From: Oscheius onirici | Lineage: Eukaryota; Nematoda; Chromadorea; Rhabditida; Rhabditidae | Reading direction: 5' to 3' | Assembly: GCA_932521025.1 (NCBI GenBank) | Contig: OW051471.1 | Coordinates: 4,898,001 to 4,962,000, forward strand | DNA: 64,000 nt | In this document: positions 13,363 to 24,710 of the stretch, in pieces | Layout: every line of letters begins with the position of its first letter | Position numbering within the stretch: the stretch's first letter is position 1 | The notes under the pieces: model-generated | Databases searched by the model: none | What the model was told of the DNA's origin: nothing | Seen by the model: the letters and a program-made list of their open reading frames with translations, nothing else | Made by a program: the position numbers and the translations under genes

Positions 13363-14136
13363 AGCAGAAGAATCATCTGTGAATCGCTGAATTGACAATG
13401 GGCAATGAGCAGCTGGGAAGTGAATGAGAGATGAGCATGTGCTAATTGTAGGAGAGGACCGGAACTGTCGGGAATACCAATGGAGCAATCATTGAATCTC
13501 TTAAAAAGGCAACTCGAGTCGGGTGTTGATTAGCCTCGAAATGAGAGGTCTTACACGCTAATGACATTGTGAAACTTCAATTATGACCGCCACACTTGGG
13601 CCGAAAACGGCTTTTGGAGGAAATATCCTGACCTTCAGATGAACTGAATCTAACATGACAGTTCAGTCGAACTGACAGTTCAAAAGCATTCGAGAAAGGT
13701 TTAGGGAAATTAAGCGATTAGAGAGGAGTCCTCTGGGAATGACACCTAAGAAAGAGACAGGGGTATGTAGTGAAATCAGTCTAAGTCAATTTGAGAAAAG
13801 GGCGTTATTTGTGGTCAGTTGTGCCAAAAGGAGGCAGGACCTCTCAAGCCAACTCTGATTCACTTTTCGCCCATTGAATAGCTGAAATCAAGTTCCAATG
13901 GAGGAGGGATAATGAGGACAAAATCGTTTCAAAAGCCGCCATTTTCTCGCCTAGACTCACTTTTTTCCCTGCACATTACAGCCGTTTTCTCTGCTAACAC
14001 TTTGTCATGAAAGAATAGAAAAAGAAATCAAGAAAAGGTGAATGTAATAAGCCGCTTGCAAACATGTCGGAACAGGTGACCCCTCTCGAGAGAAAGAAAA
14101 GAAGATTCATTGAAATGTACAATCAGCTAGAGATAA
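13363..14136. other. Gene-free stretch upstream of the L1CAM-like gene
   Basis: I see no ORF with family similarity and no RNA gene here. It lies between the L1CAM start and the 3' end of fibulin-1 and probably holds the L1CAM promoter and the fibulin-1 3' UTR. Confidence 0.5.
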
Positions 14137-17100
14137 TTAAAAAGAAAACCGGGACACGGATATGTCGATCAGAGCAATATTGTAGGCCATGACTACGCCA
14201 TTTCTACTTTTCGTGTTGATGTTCACTCGGACGATCTCCGTCGTTGGCCCTACGAGCGGCCGGACCAGCCGAACGATTCCTATGTTTTTGTCCTGTTCCA
14301 CGTCAAAATATCTGCCTCCAAAGTGACTGTCAACTGAGTAGTCGACTGAGAACGGAATGTCCATCGATGCTCTGATTCGGGAAACCTAAAGAATGTTTCG
14401 AACAAAATAGATCTGGTACCTCCAAAGGATGATGCACTAGATGCATGGTCGGAATAGCTCTGAACTGGAAGAGAATTTCTCTCGTGTGGTTGGCCAAACA
14501 AGGGACATCATCTTCGCCGCATCTCTTGATACACGAATATCCGTCTTGGATATGACTAAAGTATGGTTTATTAGAAAGAACCCGTAATACGTCCTGAATG
14601 ACAACAAAACTTAGAAAAGTTAGGGAATGGCGTTACTGTGTCTCTTGTGAGAGGCCACATGGACAACCAGATTAGCAACATATTTGCCAACAAAATTGTT
14701 ATTTTTGGAGAGCCTAAGAGTCAGGGCCAGATAGACAGTCTGAGGTCCATCAAGAGAGTCACGGAGAGCGATGACAGCCGAATTCCTTTGAGTTCCTTTC
14801 TGGAGAAGGAAGTTGGCTCGAACTGCTGGCTGAGTGGCTATTCCTTCTGCGTTTCGGGTTAGTAAAAAGAACAGTTAGTGGTAACCTGGTAGAACTTTGT
14901 TCACACCCAATTCGAACTGAACTTGAGCATCGCCAGCTGAGGGACCTTTGATGGTGAAAAGAGTAACAGATGGACGATGAGACGAGATTGGGACAGCCTT
15001 CGGAATGGCAATGTACTGCCAAGTATAATGGATTGGATGTCTGGCCTGGCAAATGGACTCCGAGACGCCTTCGCACACTTTGGGACCTCGGTTACAACGA
15101 CTGCAAACGATTGTTAGAAACACAGCAATCGGAAATTCAAAGAACTCACTTTTTGTAATTACTGTCATGGACGTAATTCTGTGGACATTCGATGTGATGA
15201 CACTTGAAGTGACCGAGCGTATTGACACATATCCTGTCATGTCCCTGACATTCTCCGAGAGCGCATTCGTCGATGTCGACACACGTTCTTCCGTCGGCTT
15301 GAATCTTGTAGCCAGGTGGACATTGGCAGATGTAGGATCCCTTTGTATTGATACAACCACCCATACACAAATCACTTCCTAAACCCTTTTTCTTTACAAT
15401 AATCACAAGAAACGGACCTGATCCTGACCAGACAGCGCACTCGTCGATGTCTTGACAAGTCTTTCCGTCCGAACCCAACGCGTATCCTCGATCACAGATG
15501 CACTGGTATCCTCCCGGAATGTTCACACACTTTTGTTCACATCTCGCTTCCCCATTCGAACACTCGTCCACGTCTTCAACTATTTTAAGAGTTTGATTAA
15601 CCTCAAACCTTCGCAGTGTCTTCCGTCTGATGCCAACTTGTACCCATTTTTGCATTTACAGATAAAGGAGCCGATCGTGTTGTGACATTCAGCCGAGACG
15701 TCACAAACATGACCAGAGAACTTGGAGCATTCGTCGACGTCGAAACAGCGTTTGGTCTAAAAGTTACGGTTGTTTTCCATTGGTCAGTTCGAGTGTTTTC
15801 CCAGCTGCTCGTGACCCAAGTTTTGACCGCATGAACTGTATACTCAACTGCCTGTTTTTTATTCGGTTTGCCCTTTAAAAACTGACGGATGCTCTTCTCC
15901 ACCATCGTCAAATAATGTTCTACTTCGTCGCCTTCCTCATTCTCTCAACCACAATGGCTCGCCAGAATCTATTCGAAAAGGCAGTCGGCTCTTGTGTCAA
16001 CGGACAATGCCCTTCAAACTACGGATGTCTTTCCGAACAGTGTGTTCCAGTCCCTGACAAAAAACAGGTGAGAATACCGTCTAGAAGTTTAGAACCTTTT
16101 AGGCAACGGGACCCTGTCTTTCCCAAAGTCTCTGTCCAAAGGGATCTGTCTGCCTCAACTCGGAGTGTTTCCGTTTCTAGTAAGCTACGATCTAATAAAT
16201 GTACTCACAATATCATCAAAGTCATATCCGGCGGGACATCGACATTTGAAAGATCCGGGAAGGTTGATACACAGCAGTTTTCCGCAAGCACCAGAGGTGC
16301 ATTCGTCAATATCTGGACTAGATTAACTACATATAACAGTCGATAGCAACCTTCACAGAATCCTGTCTGTTTGTTTGTCTGATAGCCTTCAGCGCAGAGA
16401 TTACTGAGATCTTGGCAGCGGTAGGAACCAGGCGTATTGACACACTGCTGAGCTAGACCGCATCGATCTCCTGAGGCACACTCGTCTATATCTAAGAGCA
16501 GCATGTTTTATTTTTAAAAAATTGATAAAACAGACCGTTACACATTCCGTTCTTAGGAACAAAACCGATTGGACAGTCAATGGAAGTACATGCACCAGTT
16601 CTCGGATTCTGAAGCTCTCCTTCTCCACACTTTTTCGGATCACATCGATAACTTCCTTGAGTGTTTCGACATTGGTAAAGAGCTCCACAATCATGAGAGC
16701 CGAGATTGCATTCGTCCACATCTGAATGGGAAATGTTTTAGAAAAACTGATTTGATGTGGATGTTAAAAGAGAGTGGGGGTACCAGCGCATTGTTCAGAG
16801 TCGGAATCGAGAGCGTAGCCAGTTCCACAAGACAGCGTTCGGATGCATTTGAATGAGCCTGGGGTGTTGAGACATCGTTGTCCGTCTAGACAATCGTCCA
16901 TCAGAAGCAGACATTCGTCGACATCTTCAAATGTGGTTAGTATAGGAAACAGAGAACACGGCACTACACAACAGAAGTTAACCTAGACACTGCTCGGCGA
17001 GATCGCTGTAGAAGAATCCGGACTGACAAACACAGGAAAAGTTGCCAGGAACGTTGAGACAAACGGTCAAAGGATCACTGCAGGGTCTTGTCTGACACTC

Positions 17101-18157
17101 GTCTTCGTCTGGAACATACCGACACATTGATCAGCTTGCAATTGGAAGCCCATTCCGCAAGGATCTCCTCCTCGAGGAGCATCGTGCATTCGACGTTCAC
17201 CCGGGCCAGATCTACGTCGTGGATCGTCCCTCATTCGAGTATTGCGTTTGATTGTTTGACACCGGTAGCTTCCCGGGAGATTGAGACATTTCTCCCGAGG
17301 ACGACACGGGTTGACGAGACATTCATTTTTGTCTGATAGAGGAAAGATGAAGCAGAGAGGAAAAGGGAGAAAAGGAGAACGTCAACCTACCGACACAGCT
17401 TTCTCCATCTGGACCGAGTTCGAATCCGGTTCGACAGGAACACTCGACGGAGTCACCGCCTCTGAACAGCTGATTCAAAGAAAATGAAGCTAAAGACCTG
17501 TCATTGCAAAGATGTTCGCATCTGCTGTTGGCACAGCGATCTCCCAAGTGGAGAATAGTACCCTCTGCCATTGGAGTCTCTACAACTTTGTTGGTTTCAA
17601 GAATACAAAGTCTAACCAGTGAAGAGAGAATGAGCCTCGGTCATGTGAATCGGCACTGCCGTGCAACACCGATTAAACGATTTCAGACAAGCAGCCGAGA
17701 AGCCAGTTGGAGGGACACAAGGCTCGTTCTTTCTCACAATCTCCTTGGCCATCAGACAGCAATCACAACACTCTTTCCGAATTCCCCCAGCCAAGACATT
17801 GATGTTGGACGGACACGAATCGTCCATCCTGGCCGAGGTGGCTCCTTCGGCACAAGCAGCATCAAGAAGAGCTCGAAGACAACAGATTGACGCCGATCTG
17901 GAATGTTATACGATTGTCTTATCGGGGAAAAGTGTCCCTTGAAGGGTCATGCCAAAAGGCAGATAGGAAGGTGTGTTCCAGGGTGATAAGATGTACGAAA
18001 CTTGCCTGACACAGTTCATACTGGTCCCTTCGCTTCGAATGTTCGAACAAGTTTCCGTCTGAGTGAAATGTCTTGCTCCACCAGCACAACATCTCGTCAG
18101 TTCATTGGCATCTACTAACGTTATTAACAAGAAGAGAATGTGAAGTATCAATCGCAT
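14137..18157 (-). CDS. fbl-1: Fibulin-1, secreted matrix glycoprotein
   Basis: The ATG at 18157 begins a signal peptide ([17 protein letters not shown]). Anaphylatoxin-like Cys-pair modules follow (CCAGGARHF near 18.09 kb; [10 protein letters not shown] near 17.75 kb; CCTAVPI near 17.65 kb). A long run of calcium-binding EGF modules spans about 17.55-14.9 kb, each opening D(V/I)DEC with a C-x-NTxGSY/F core. The C-terminal exons encode the fibulin-type module ending [14 protein letters not shown] at 14137. This order (anaphylatoxin-like, EGF array, fibulin module) is that of fibulin-1, a basement-membrane protein. In C. elegans the gene makes alternative C and D ends; I found one terminal module. 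One roughly 450 bp intron (15.76-16.21 kb) carries a separate gene on the + strand. Small introns interrupt nearly every EGF unit. Confidence 0.92.
15915..16180 (+). CDS. Short Cys-rich secreted protein nested in a fibulin-1 intron
   Basis: Two exons, 15915-16067 and 16103-16180, joined by a 35 bp GT-AG intron, give 76 residues. The N-terminus [17 protein letters not shown] is a signal peptide. The mature part has two similar Cys units, [18 protein letters not shown] and [19 protein letters not shown] (pattern C-x3/4-C-P-x3-C-x4-C), so it is an internal duplication of a small disulfide-rich fold. The gene lies entirely within the fibulin-1 intron whose minus-strand donor is near 16209 and acceptor near 15760, and it is transcribed the other way. 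Such short C-rich secreted proteins are common in worms; I do not know a function for this one. The frame continuity, signal peptide and Cys spacing make it unlikely to be chance. Confidence 0.7.
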
Positions 18158-18720
18158 CTGGAACAGACTCTTTCGTTTTGAGGAGAAGAGACATTTGTCA
18201 CAATATTAGGGTAAAAGGATGTTCGGCGATGACAACTCGTGGTCATTACAGCCGGATGGCAACAATGCCGAAACAACAGGAGAAAAACGAGAAGGCTGGC
18301 ACGGAACTCGCACCCGCTTACTATGTTCAAAACTAAAAATAGTGAAGACTTGGGGGAAAGATTCAAAGAAAAGCGCTGATAAGAGAAAGACCTCCTCGTT
18401 TGAGAACACGTGTTGCATGTGGAAGACATGACAGATGGCAGTAGCAACAAGAGGTGTGAGGACAGATGCGCCAATAAATGTCTCGGCCGAGGCTGGCAAT
18501 TGACAGATAAACCAATTGCGCAACGATATTTACATAGATAAGGGACCGCGAACTGATAGGGCTGTACAGCCGAGGGATCGAGTTACTTCGACAGCCGTCA
18601 AACATCGATCTGACTTATGCTTATGGTTCTTTTTGTCTCGGAGCCCCATGTGCTCAGTTTATCTCTTTTCGTTTTACGACAAGTGTATAGAACAGAACAA
18701 ATCGAAACAGAAAGGTGTCT
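18158..18720. other. Gene-free stretch upstream of fibulin-1
   Basis: Contains only short ORFs without recognisable features. It probably includes the fibulin-1 promoter and the 3' UTR of the RNA-binding protein gene. Confidence 0.5.
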
Positions 18721-20119
18721 TCACATCCAGGGAATCTGCTTGCAGGCAAGAAGTTGGGGCGATTGACCACTGACAATGTCCCGGACTGTTTTGGCAAAAG
18801 CAACCGTCGAGATGAGTGTACTCTCCATGCAGAAGGGCATCTCTGTTCGCGTCTCTCCCTCGATACGAACACCGTTCTATACAATTCTTTTAAACAAGTA
18901 TGGAATTAGGAAACCTCGAAAATGGCGAAAACTCTGTACGTACTGTTTAGATTTCCAAACTGGTCCGAATTGTAGTAGACTTCAGTAAAGAACAGAGGCA
19001 AGACGACTTGGATTGTTTTGCATAGATCGAACAAAATCTAAAACTGAAGAATATGGGGACAGACTTCAGCGTTACCTGAAAGTTGTTCTTGATGGAGGAA
19101 CGGGAATTGAGAAGTTCTGGACTGACCAGAGTGGGAGTTACAAGATCCGGTTGGCGGACAGCAGGGACGGGGTAAAACAAGGAAGGAATCACTTCAGGAT
19201 GTTGGCTGGGCACGAGAGGAACGGTCGGCAGGTAGGGATGAGAACGAGGCTTTGGCTTGGACCAGACTACTTCCAGAACGAGACCGTTCTAAAAGTACTG
19301 TCGACTGTCAAAAGAGGTTTATGAGGTAAACATACCAAGAGTTGTCCGTTCAGCTCATCCTTCTTGATACAAGCTTGACGACGAGTCTGGAAGTGGACGA
19401 AAGCATGCATCTTCTGAACAGTTTCATTGAGAACCCAACTCTTTTCTCCTACTTGTCTTTTGACCTTTTCTATGCCGGCCGCAACGCCACCACAGAACTC
19501 AAGAAGCTGCTCTTCTGTGACCTCGATGTGTACATTTCGAATGAACAAAACTTTCACCTTGACTCTCAATTTAAACACCAGATCAATCTGTTACCTGTTT
19601 CAGGACCTCTTCGGAAACCTCGGGTTCGAGTTGAGCCCAATCGCAGGAAATTTTTCTGCCTTGGATCTACAAATAATTGTTCAAAGACTTTTAGACAACT
19701 CACACTGGGCGGATTGTTTGTGATCAGAACTCGAACCGACTGTGCCTCGTCTGGATTATCGTATTCCAGAAATGCGAACCCTCTGTTCCGATTTCCGTGA
19801 CTCAACTCGTAGTAGACGTCGATTTTATTGGCAGTTGGGAACATTTTTGTGAGAGTACTCTTAACATGTCTTTCTTTCTCAGTCTGAAGGAAAATAACCT
19901 TCACACTGTCCGCTTTGATGTTTTTGGGAATGTCTCCGATGAATAGTCGACGCGAGCTGTGAGAGAGTGTCGGAAGCTTGTGACAATTCGAATTGTCTTA
20001 ATTACTTTCGATTCTTTCAAAACAAGTTAAGTTTAGAATTACAGGTAAATTGAAATGAAGAAAAACCCACAAAGCAATCCTCCCATAGGCAGTAGTTGAG
20101 GCTGAGATATTGGCATCAT
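18721..20119 (-). CDS. A1CF/RBM47/hnRNP Q-like RNA-binding protein with C-terminal dsRBD-like domain
   Basis: Several exons read minus. From the ATG at 20119 (MMPISQPQLLPMGGLLCG) the first RRM opens RRLFIGDIPKN (RNP2) and contains RNRGFAFLEYD (RNP1). The linker CDWAQLEPEVSEEV matches the WAEPE-linker of hnRNP R/Q/A1CF. A second RRM (VKVLFIRNVHIEVTEEQL ... HAFVHFQTR) follows, ending LVLEVVWSKPKPR. After a Pro-rich stretch, the last exons (DLCKTIQVVLPLFFTEVYY ... YRVFAIFENGVRIEG) resemble the dsRNA-binding-like domain at the end of A1CF, RBM46/47 and DND1. The stop is at 18721. These proteins bind mRNA. Compared with the family, the N-terminal first RRM is missing from this model; it could lie in an upstream exon I did not find. 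The dsRBD call is by pattern and needs a profile search. Confidence 0.75.
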
Positions 20120-20445
20120 AGCTGAAAGGGGAGAGTATGAATGTGATTGAAGTGTGAGTGGTGAGAGTTTCTCGCATGAAGAAATAGGACGAAAACTGAC
20201 TAACTGTGAGGGGGCCGTCTTTACACCATCTTCAGACGAATCCAAAATAGCCGAGGAAAAGATATCGAGTTGCGTGCTCACCTACACAGAATTATTCATC
20301 ATATCTCGTGGCACCCCTCAAACACTGTCCGTGTGAAAAAGACTTGCTAATTGAGTAATCTTGGTCGTTAATGGACGTGTGACACACGGGAAATGACAAT
20401 CTCAAGACATATCCGATCGGTCTTCTTCCAGTTATCTCCATCGTC
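20120..20445. promoter_or_regulatory. Divergent upstream region of the RNA-binding protein and globin genes
   Basis: A 326 bp segment between two start codons on opposite strands, so it should hold both promoters. The 20150-20280 part has an open frame on the minus strand without a credible start and may be 5' UTR. No specific site is recognised. Confidence 0.45.
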
Positions 20446-21114
20446 ATGGCTCTGGAAGGTATGTTTCTTTATTTTCTCCTTAGATTATTGAAAGATGTCC
20501 CAAAAGAGGTCCGCAACGAAGTTTCGCGTCTGAACGTCCAAGATCGCGAGCTGATTCGACAGTCCCACGAGAGAATGACTACTCGCATTCCGAACTATGC
20601 TCTCTCACTCTTCATTCGGTAAGAATTCGATTAAAACACAGTAGAAAAGAGATCAGACTGTTCGCTGAACATCCGGAATACAAAACCATCTGGCCGCAGT
20701 TCCGAGCCATTCCAGACAGTTCCCTCATGTCTTCCGACTGCCTTCAGAGCCATGCCTTTGTCTATATGGGTGGTCTAAAGGTCGATCTTTGTAAAATTTT
20801 GTGAAAGTCAGTTCAGAACATCGTAGCAGCGATAGATGACGAGGAGAAATTGTGTCAGATGTGTAAGAAAATTGCTGTGAGTCACATCAAATGGAACATA
20901 TACAAGTACCACATCCAGGTAATGTCTCTACGATGAATCTTTTATTTTCTAGAACATGGCGCCCGAGTTGATTGGAGTCGCAGAAATGGCCAGTGGATCC
21001 ATGAGTACCGAAGAAAAGTGCGCCTGGACTAAGCTGTACGACATAATAGGAAATCTCATCGACTACTACAAGAAACACAAACTGCACGCGACAACTTCCT
21101 TGCCTCTTAAGTAA
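20446..21114 (+). CDS. Nematode globin
   Basis: Five exons, ATG at 20446 and TAA at 21112-21114, about 175 residues; introns are roughly 36-45 bp. The protein shows the globin helix pattern: VQDRELIRQSHERM (A helix), LFAEHPEYKTIWPQF (B/C, with the invariant CD1 Phe), LQSHAFVYMGGLKNIV with His at the expected distal E7 position, and CKKIAVSHIKWNI with His at the proximal F8 position. The E helix is followed by DDEEKL and an H helix ending TKLYDIIGNLIDYYKKH. It should bind heme and O2 or act in redox sensing inside cells; worm genomes carry many such divergent globins. The length is close to a plain single-domain globin with short extensions. AATAAA lies 48 bp past the stop. I am confident of the family, not of the paralogue. 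Confidence 0.88.
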
Positions 21115-21161
21115 ATCATACAGATTTATTGTTTCGGATTATGTGATGAAGATTGTGAACA

Positions 21162-21167
21162 AATAAA
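21162..21167 (+). terminator. Polyadenylation signal AATAAA of the globin gene
   Basis: A canonical AATAAA hexamer lies 47 bp after the globin stop codon. The next gene converges from the other strand and ends at 21202. Confidence 0.55.
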
Positions 21168-21201
21168 GCAGAATATACAGAAACATGCAGGTAACAACAG
21201 A

Positions 21202-21808
21202 CTATTTTCCATCATGAGGAGGAGCTTTTTCTTGATACTGGGTCTGATTGACCGAGCTGTAAGATGGAGGTGGTGCCTGCGGCTGCGGTGGATACTGGGA
21301 AGTAGTCGGATAAGGCTGAGGAGGAACCATCACAGGATTGGAAGGTACACACGACATCTGTAACATTTGAAGTTGGGAACAAACGTTAGTGACAAACCTG
21401 TAGTGTTCCGGGAGGAAGAGGAATCGACGGATCGTAGGTTTTATTGAAGTAGCGGTTGCCGTCAAAGGCTTCAGTCATACGATAGTCTCAAAGCCTCTTC
21501 GTTTAACCGCGAGAACAATAGTAAAACATACCGAACTCGTCCAGATCCCTGTTGATTTGTGCGATAACACCGTTTCCTCTCGAAGTCGAGTAAACATTGT
21601 CCGGATAGAAGCTTATGGGAACATGCAGCGGCTGGTCGTAGCCAGGAGGATTGACTGGTGGCTCAGCAGGGGGTTGTACCGGATAAGGACATTGTTGAAC
21701 GGGATAATCGACGCCCTAAATCAACATTCTTGTACAATAAATAGAAGGGAAACTAACAGGGACAGTCTGCTTTCGCTTGGAAGAATCGCTAGAAGCGCCG
21801 TGACCCAT
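21202..21808 (-). CDS. Proline-rich protein with N-myristoylation-type start, unrecognised
   Basis: Four exons on the minus strand. The ATG at 21808 gives MGHGASSDSS, which fits the N-myristoylation pattern M-G-x-x-x-S. Proline-rich sequence (QPPAEPPVNPPGYDQ) and a conserved-looking middle follow (RGNGVIAQINRDLDEFDYRMTEAF, DPSIPLPPGTLQ). The C-terminus is rich in Pro, Gln and Tyr (PPQPQAPPPSYSSV), ending PPHDGK. PPGY and PPSY elements could bind WW domains. In-frame joins need three introns of about 40-50 bp. The protein is about 155 residues. I do not recognise the family. The likely picture is a membrane-associated adaptor; that is inference from the two motif types. Confidence 0.6.
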
Positions 21809-22221
21809 TGAGCGCGAAATGTCTGAAAACTGATACGTTTGATGACGTGAATCAAAGACGAAACAAATTATAGTGTATCAGGAGAACTTGTGAAATCTGT
21901 GATCCCGACAGTTTAAATTTGAACATAATTTTCTCGAGACAGAAAAGGGAGAAAGGGCTTGAATGAAAGATACGGGAAACAAGGACGTATTTTGAAGAGT
22001 CATCATGAGCAAAAATACTGAAGGTCTTCTAGTAGAGCGACAGAACAGTGATTGAGCCGCGTCGCCTGGGATACGCGCCTTTCAATTAACCAGCAATTTA
22101 CTCCAAAACGTCAGACAAAGAAATGGCTATCGAGATACCAAGTACACGATTGGCTATTTGACCTAAAAATGAAGTAAAAATATAGAGATAAAAGTTTATG
22201 TAATAGTAAAAATAGATACAA
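21809..22221. other. Gene-free gap
   Basis: Spacer of 413 bp between the proline-rich gene and the end of the GST kappa gene, both on the minus strand. Nothing recognisable; presumably the promoter of the proline-rich gene. Confidence 0.4.
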
Positions 22222-23023
22222 CTAGATGGGGCCACGGTATGGGAGTTTTAGACAGTCTGCAATCAAAGGAAGACTGTCGCTTCCGAAGAAATACTCGACT
22301 CCCTCCGAAGTGTGACAATGAAACCAGGGAGCACCGAAAGCCCGTCCTTCGATCGCCTCTTTCGTGTGGTCTCTCAGCCTCTGCTTAACTTTTTCCGTCT
22401 GGGAGAGCTCCAACATAGCTTCCGGCTCATCCACTTTCAACTCTCTCATAGTCTAAGGTTCTTATTTGCCAAGAATAAAAAAAACCAGCTACCTCAATAA
22501 GCTCAGAATCTTCAAAAAAGCCTCGACCTTCGTAGTAAAAGCGGCGCCACAAGGCTCGGCTCATGGGAATGAAGTTTTTGGTGTCCTCGAGCAAAAACCC
22601 GTTCAGCAACCGCATTGCAGGCGAAGAACTTTTTGTAAAAATTATCTTCTGATGATCCTTCAATTCTAAATCAATGTTAGCAACAATATGAAACTAACTT
22701 TTGGCATTTTAATTTCGAAGTTCCAGTGTTTTGCGGCTCGATTGATATCGTGATAGAGGTACCATTTCTTCGCCTCATTCCTAAGTGGAGCACCGGGATT
22801 GTCTGAAATGCTGATCAGCAACTCAAACAAATAAAATAAACTTTTGACGACTGCTGCAAAATTGAACGGCTTGTAGTGTAGATCTATCGGCCAAACGGCG
22901 GAGTACTTGGTGATTCCCTATAAAATGATGTTTTCTGTGAAGAATGAAGTAAACCTCAAAAGCAATCCAACTGTATGGACTGATAACGTCGAAGAAGAAG
23001 TCGACTCTCGGTTTCACGGCCAT
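22222..23023 (-). CDS. gstk: Kappa-class glutathione S-transferase (DsbA-like thioredoxin fold)
   Basis: Multi-exon gene, ATG at 23023, stop at 22222. The protein opens MAVKPRVDFFFDVISPYSWIAFE; the SPYSW motif carries the catalytic Ser of kappa GSTs. YSAVWPIDLHYKPFNF, then a helical insertion with RRFYYEGRGFFEDSEL and the C-terminal thioredoxin-fold end FGAPWFHCHTSEGVEYFFGSD follow; the cis-Pro (APWF) is where GSTK places it. The family conjugates glutathione and acts in mitochondria and peroxisomes of animals. The length, roughly 220 residues, is normal. I see no classical mitochondrial presequence, and the C-terminus (YRGPI) is not a peroxisomal PTS1. The gene is divergent from the kynurenine formamidase gene. 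Confidence in the family is high. Confidence 0.88.
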
Positions 23024-23448
23024 TTCTTCTGAAAACAGTGCTAGTTAACATAATCTGTTTCACATATAGCGAGATTCGATTACTCTGTATTCTGCAATTC
23101 CACCCCCATCGATAAGGCAGAACACCAGTGTCTGACAGCTGACAAAAAACCTCAATATCAGTCGGTTTCACTGCAGCCACGTGACTTTTTCCAACTTTTC
23201 CCAGAGGTAGGCTTATCTATCGACGAAATGCGACCTTCGTTTTGATAGATCATTGCGGTTGTGGTTTTACAAAAAGAGGCGGAGACGCCACACGTGGCCA
23301 CGTTCAGTCATCTCCACGTCCATTTTACCTACTTTCCTGCTGATTCATCTTTTATCTAGTTTTCGGAAGCGAAAAACTATAAACTCCTCTTTCAATCAAT
23401 ACTTTATGATCCCGTTTTTTACACGGAAAAGAAATGCTCAATTTCCAG
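23024..23448. promoter_or_regulatory. Divergent region between GST kappa and kynurenine formamidase
   Basis: A 425 bp stretch between two opposed start codons. It contains the palindromic cluster CACGTGGCCACGT near 23290 and CACGTGAC near 23177, E-box-like sequences that could serve both genes. This is inference from position only. Confidence 0.4.
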
Positions 23449-24538
23449 ATGAACAACAATAATAATGAAGAAATAAATCACCTCTATTCTTGCAGTCGAT
23501 GGGCCGGATACGATCCTGAGCAGGTGAGTCAACAAGAATGACAAAACTCTGCAAATTGAGGTAATTCAAAGCTTCGTGAAAGGAGAAGAAGCTGCTTATT
23601 TGTACATGAAGTCTACGTATCCTGTTGCAGAGGACGTGCCTTATGGAAGAGGTAAAGAAACAAGAAAAATGAATAGCTTCTTTAGGCGAAAGACAAAAGG
23701 TGGACGTGTGGGGGGCAGTCGAGGACAAGCTGTTCATATATTTCCACGGCGGGTATTGGCAGGTATGAACTCAGAAAGGAAAAGAACTACAAAAATGTTA
23801 GGAAGGCGACCGGAAACACAGTCTCAGTCCGGCCGTTCACATCACAAAGCATATGGCCTTCGCCTCAGTTGGATATTGTTTGGCAAGTCCCGAAAGACAA
23901 CTCTCCAAAACAATTCGAGATGTTGTGGAAGCAGTGAAGGTATCTACATTTTTCGGGAAAGTACAATAAAAATTTTTAGTTTCTGATCGACCGGTATCCT
24001 CATCTGAAAGAAATAACACTCGGAGGTCATTCAGCAGGAGCTTTCCTAGCTTTTCAAGGTATTTCAATGAGAAAAGATTGAAACAATTCAGCTGCCACCC
24101 GTCTACGTCATCATAAAATCAAAAGACTAGCGTTTATGGCTGGAATTTTTCAGCTGGAAGAACTCGTTTGTTGCGAGATAGGCCAAGTTATTGGGTAGGC
24201 TATATGGAAAACAGTTAATAAAAAATTGGTCAGATTGACCATGGAGGAAGCAAAAAAGTACAGTTGCAATCCCCACAATTTATATGATCTCGACGCCAAG
24301 ATTCTCATTTTGGCAGATTTGAAAGATGCCCCAAGGTTGATAGAACAAAACAGAACCCTTTACAGCTCTCTCAAGACGGTCAAAATGCCGACATTCCACG
24401 TAATTTTGAATACTTTTTTTAAACAAGTTTCAGGAATTGATCTCCTGCGACCACTTTAACATGATAACTCAGTTTCAAAACCCGGACAGCGAACAGTCAA
24501 AAGTTCTCTTCGATTTTCTGGGAATTGAACAGAATTGA
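23449..24538 (+). CDS. afmd: Kynurenine formamidase (arylformamidase)
   Basis: About seven exons with 36-45 bp introns; ATG at 23449, TGA at 24536-24538. The protein has the alpha/beta-hydrolase signatures of arylformamidase: HGGYW (oxyanion motif; FIYFHGGYWQ near 23740), the nucleophile elbow EITLGGHSAGAFLAF (GxSxG, near 24020), and a C-terminal CDHFNMI segment supplying the catalytic His (near 24450). A DLKD segment near 24325 lies where the family has its acidic residue. The enzyme hydrolyses N-formylkynurenine to kynurenine and formate in tryptophan breakdown in the cytosol. Length (about 260 residues) fits. The N-terminus MNNNNNEE is Asn-rich. The gene converges on dcp-2 with 172 bp between stops. 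Confidence 0.88.
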
Positions 24539-24710
24539 CTAGATAAAATCGATGCAAAGACATGTGTAACTTGGATAAACATTTTCTTTCAATAGTTTTA
24601 TTTATACAACACATTTACAACTAGAATATCGACAAATTTCAGTTTTGCACTACGAAACCACCAAGTGTTCGAATTATACAGAAAATACATATACTGAAAA
24701 CGACAACTTC

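Noticed and set aside
14638..15382. Plus ORFs inside fibulin-1
   Set aside because: Antisense shadows of EGF exons with strong Cys patterns; no signal peptide or splice partners.
18219..18431. Plus ORF of 70 codons between fibulin-1 and the RNA-binding gene
   Set aside because: No domain, no signal peptide, no plausible splice partners, low complexity only.
19342..19800. Plus-strand ORFs of up to 152 codons
   Set aside because: They are antisense to the two RRMs, which have clear RNP motifs on the minus strand.
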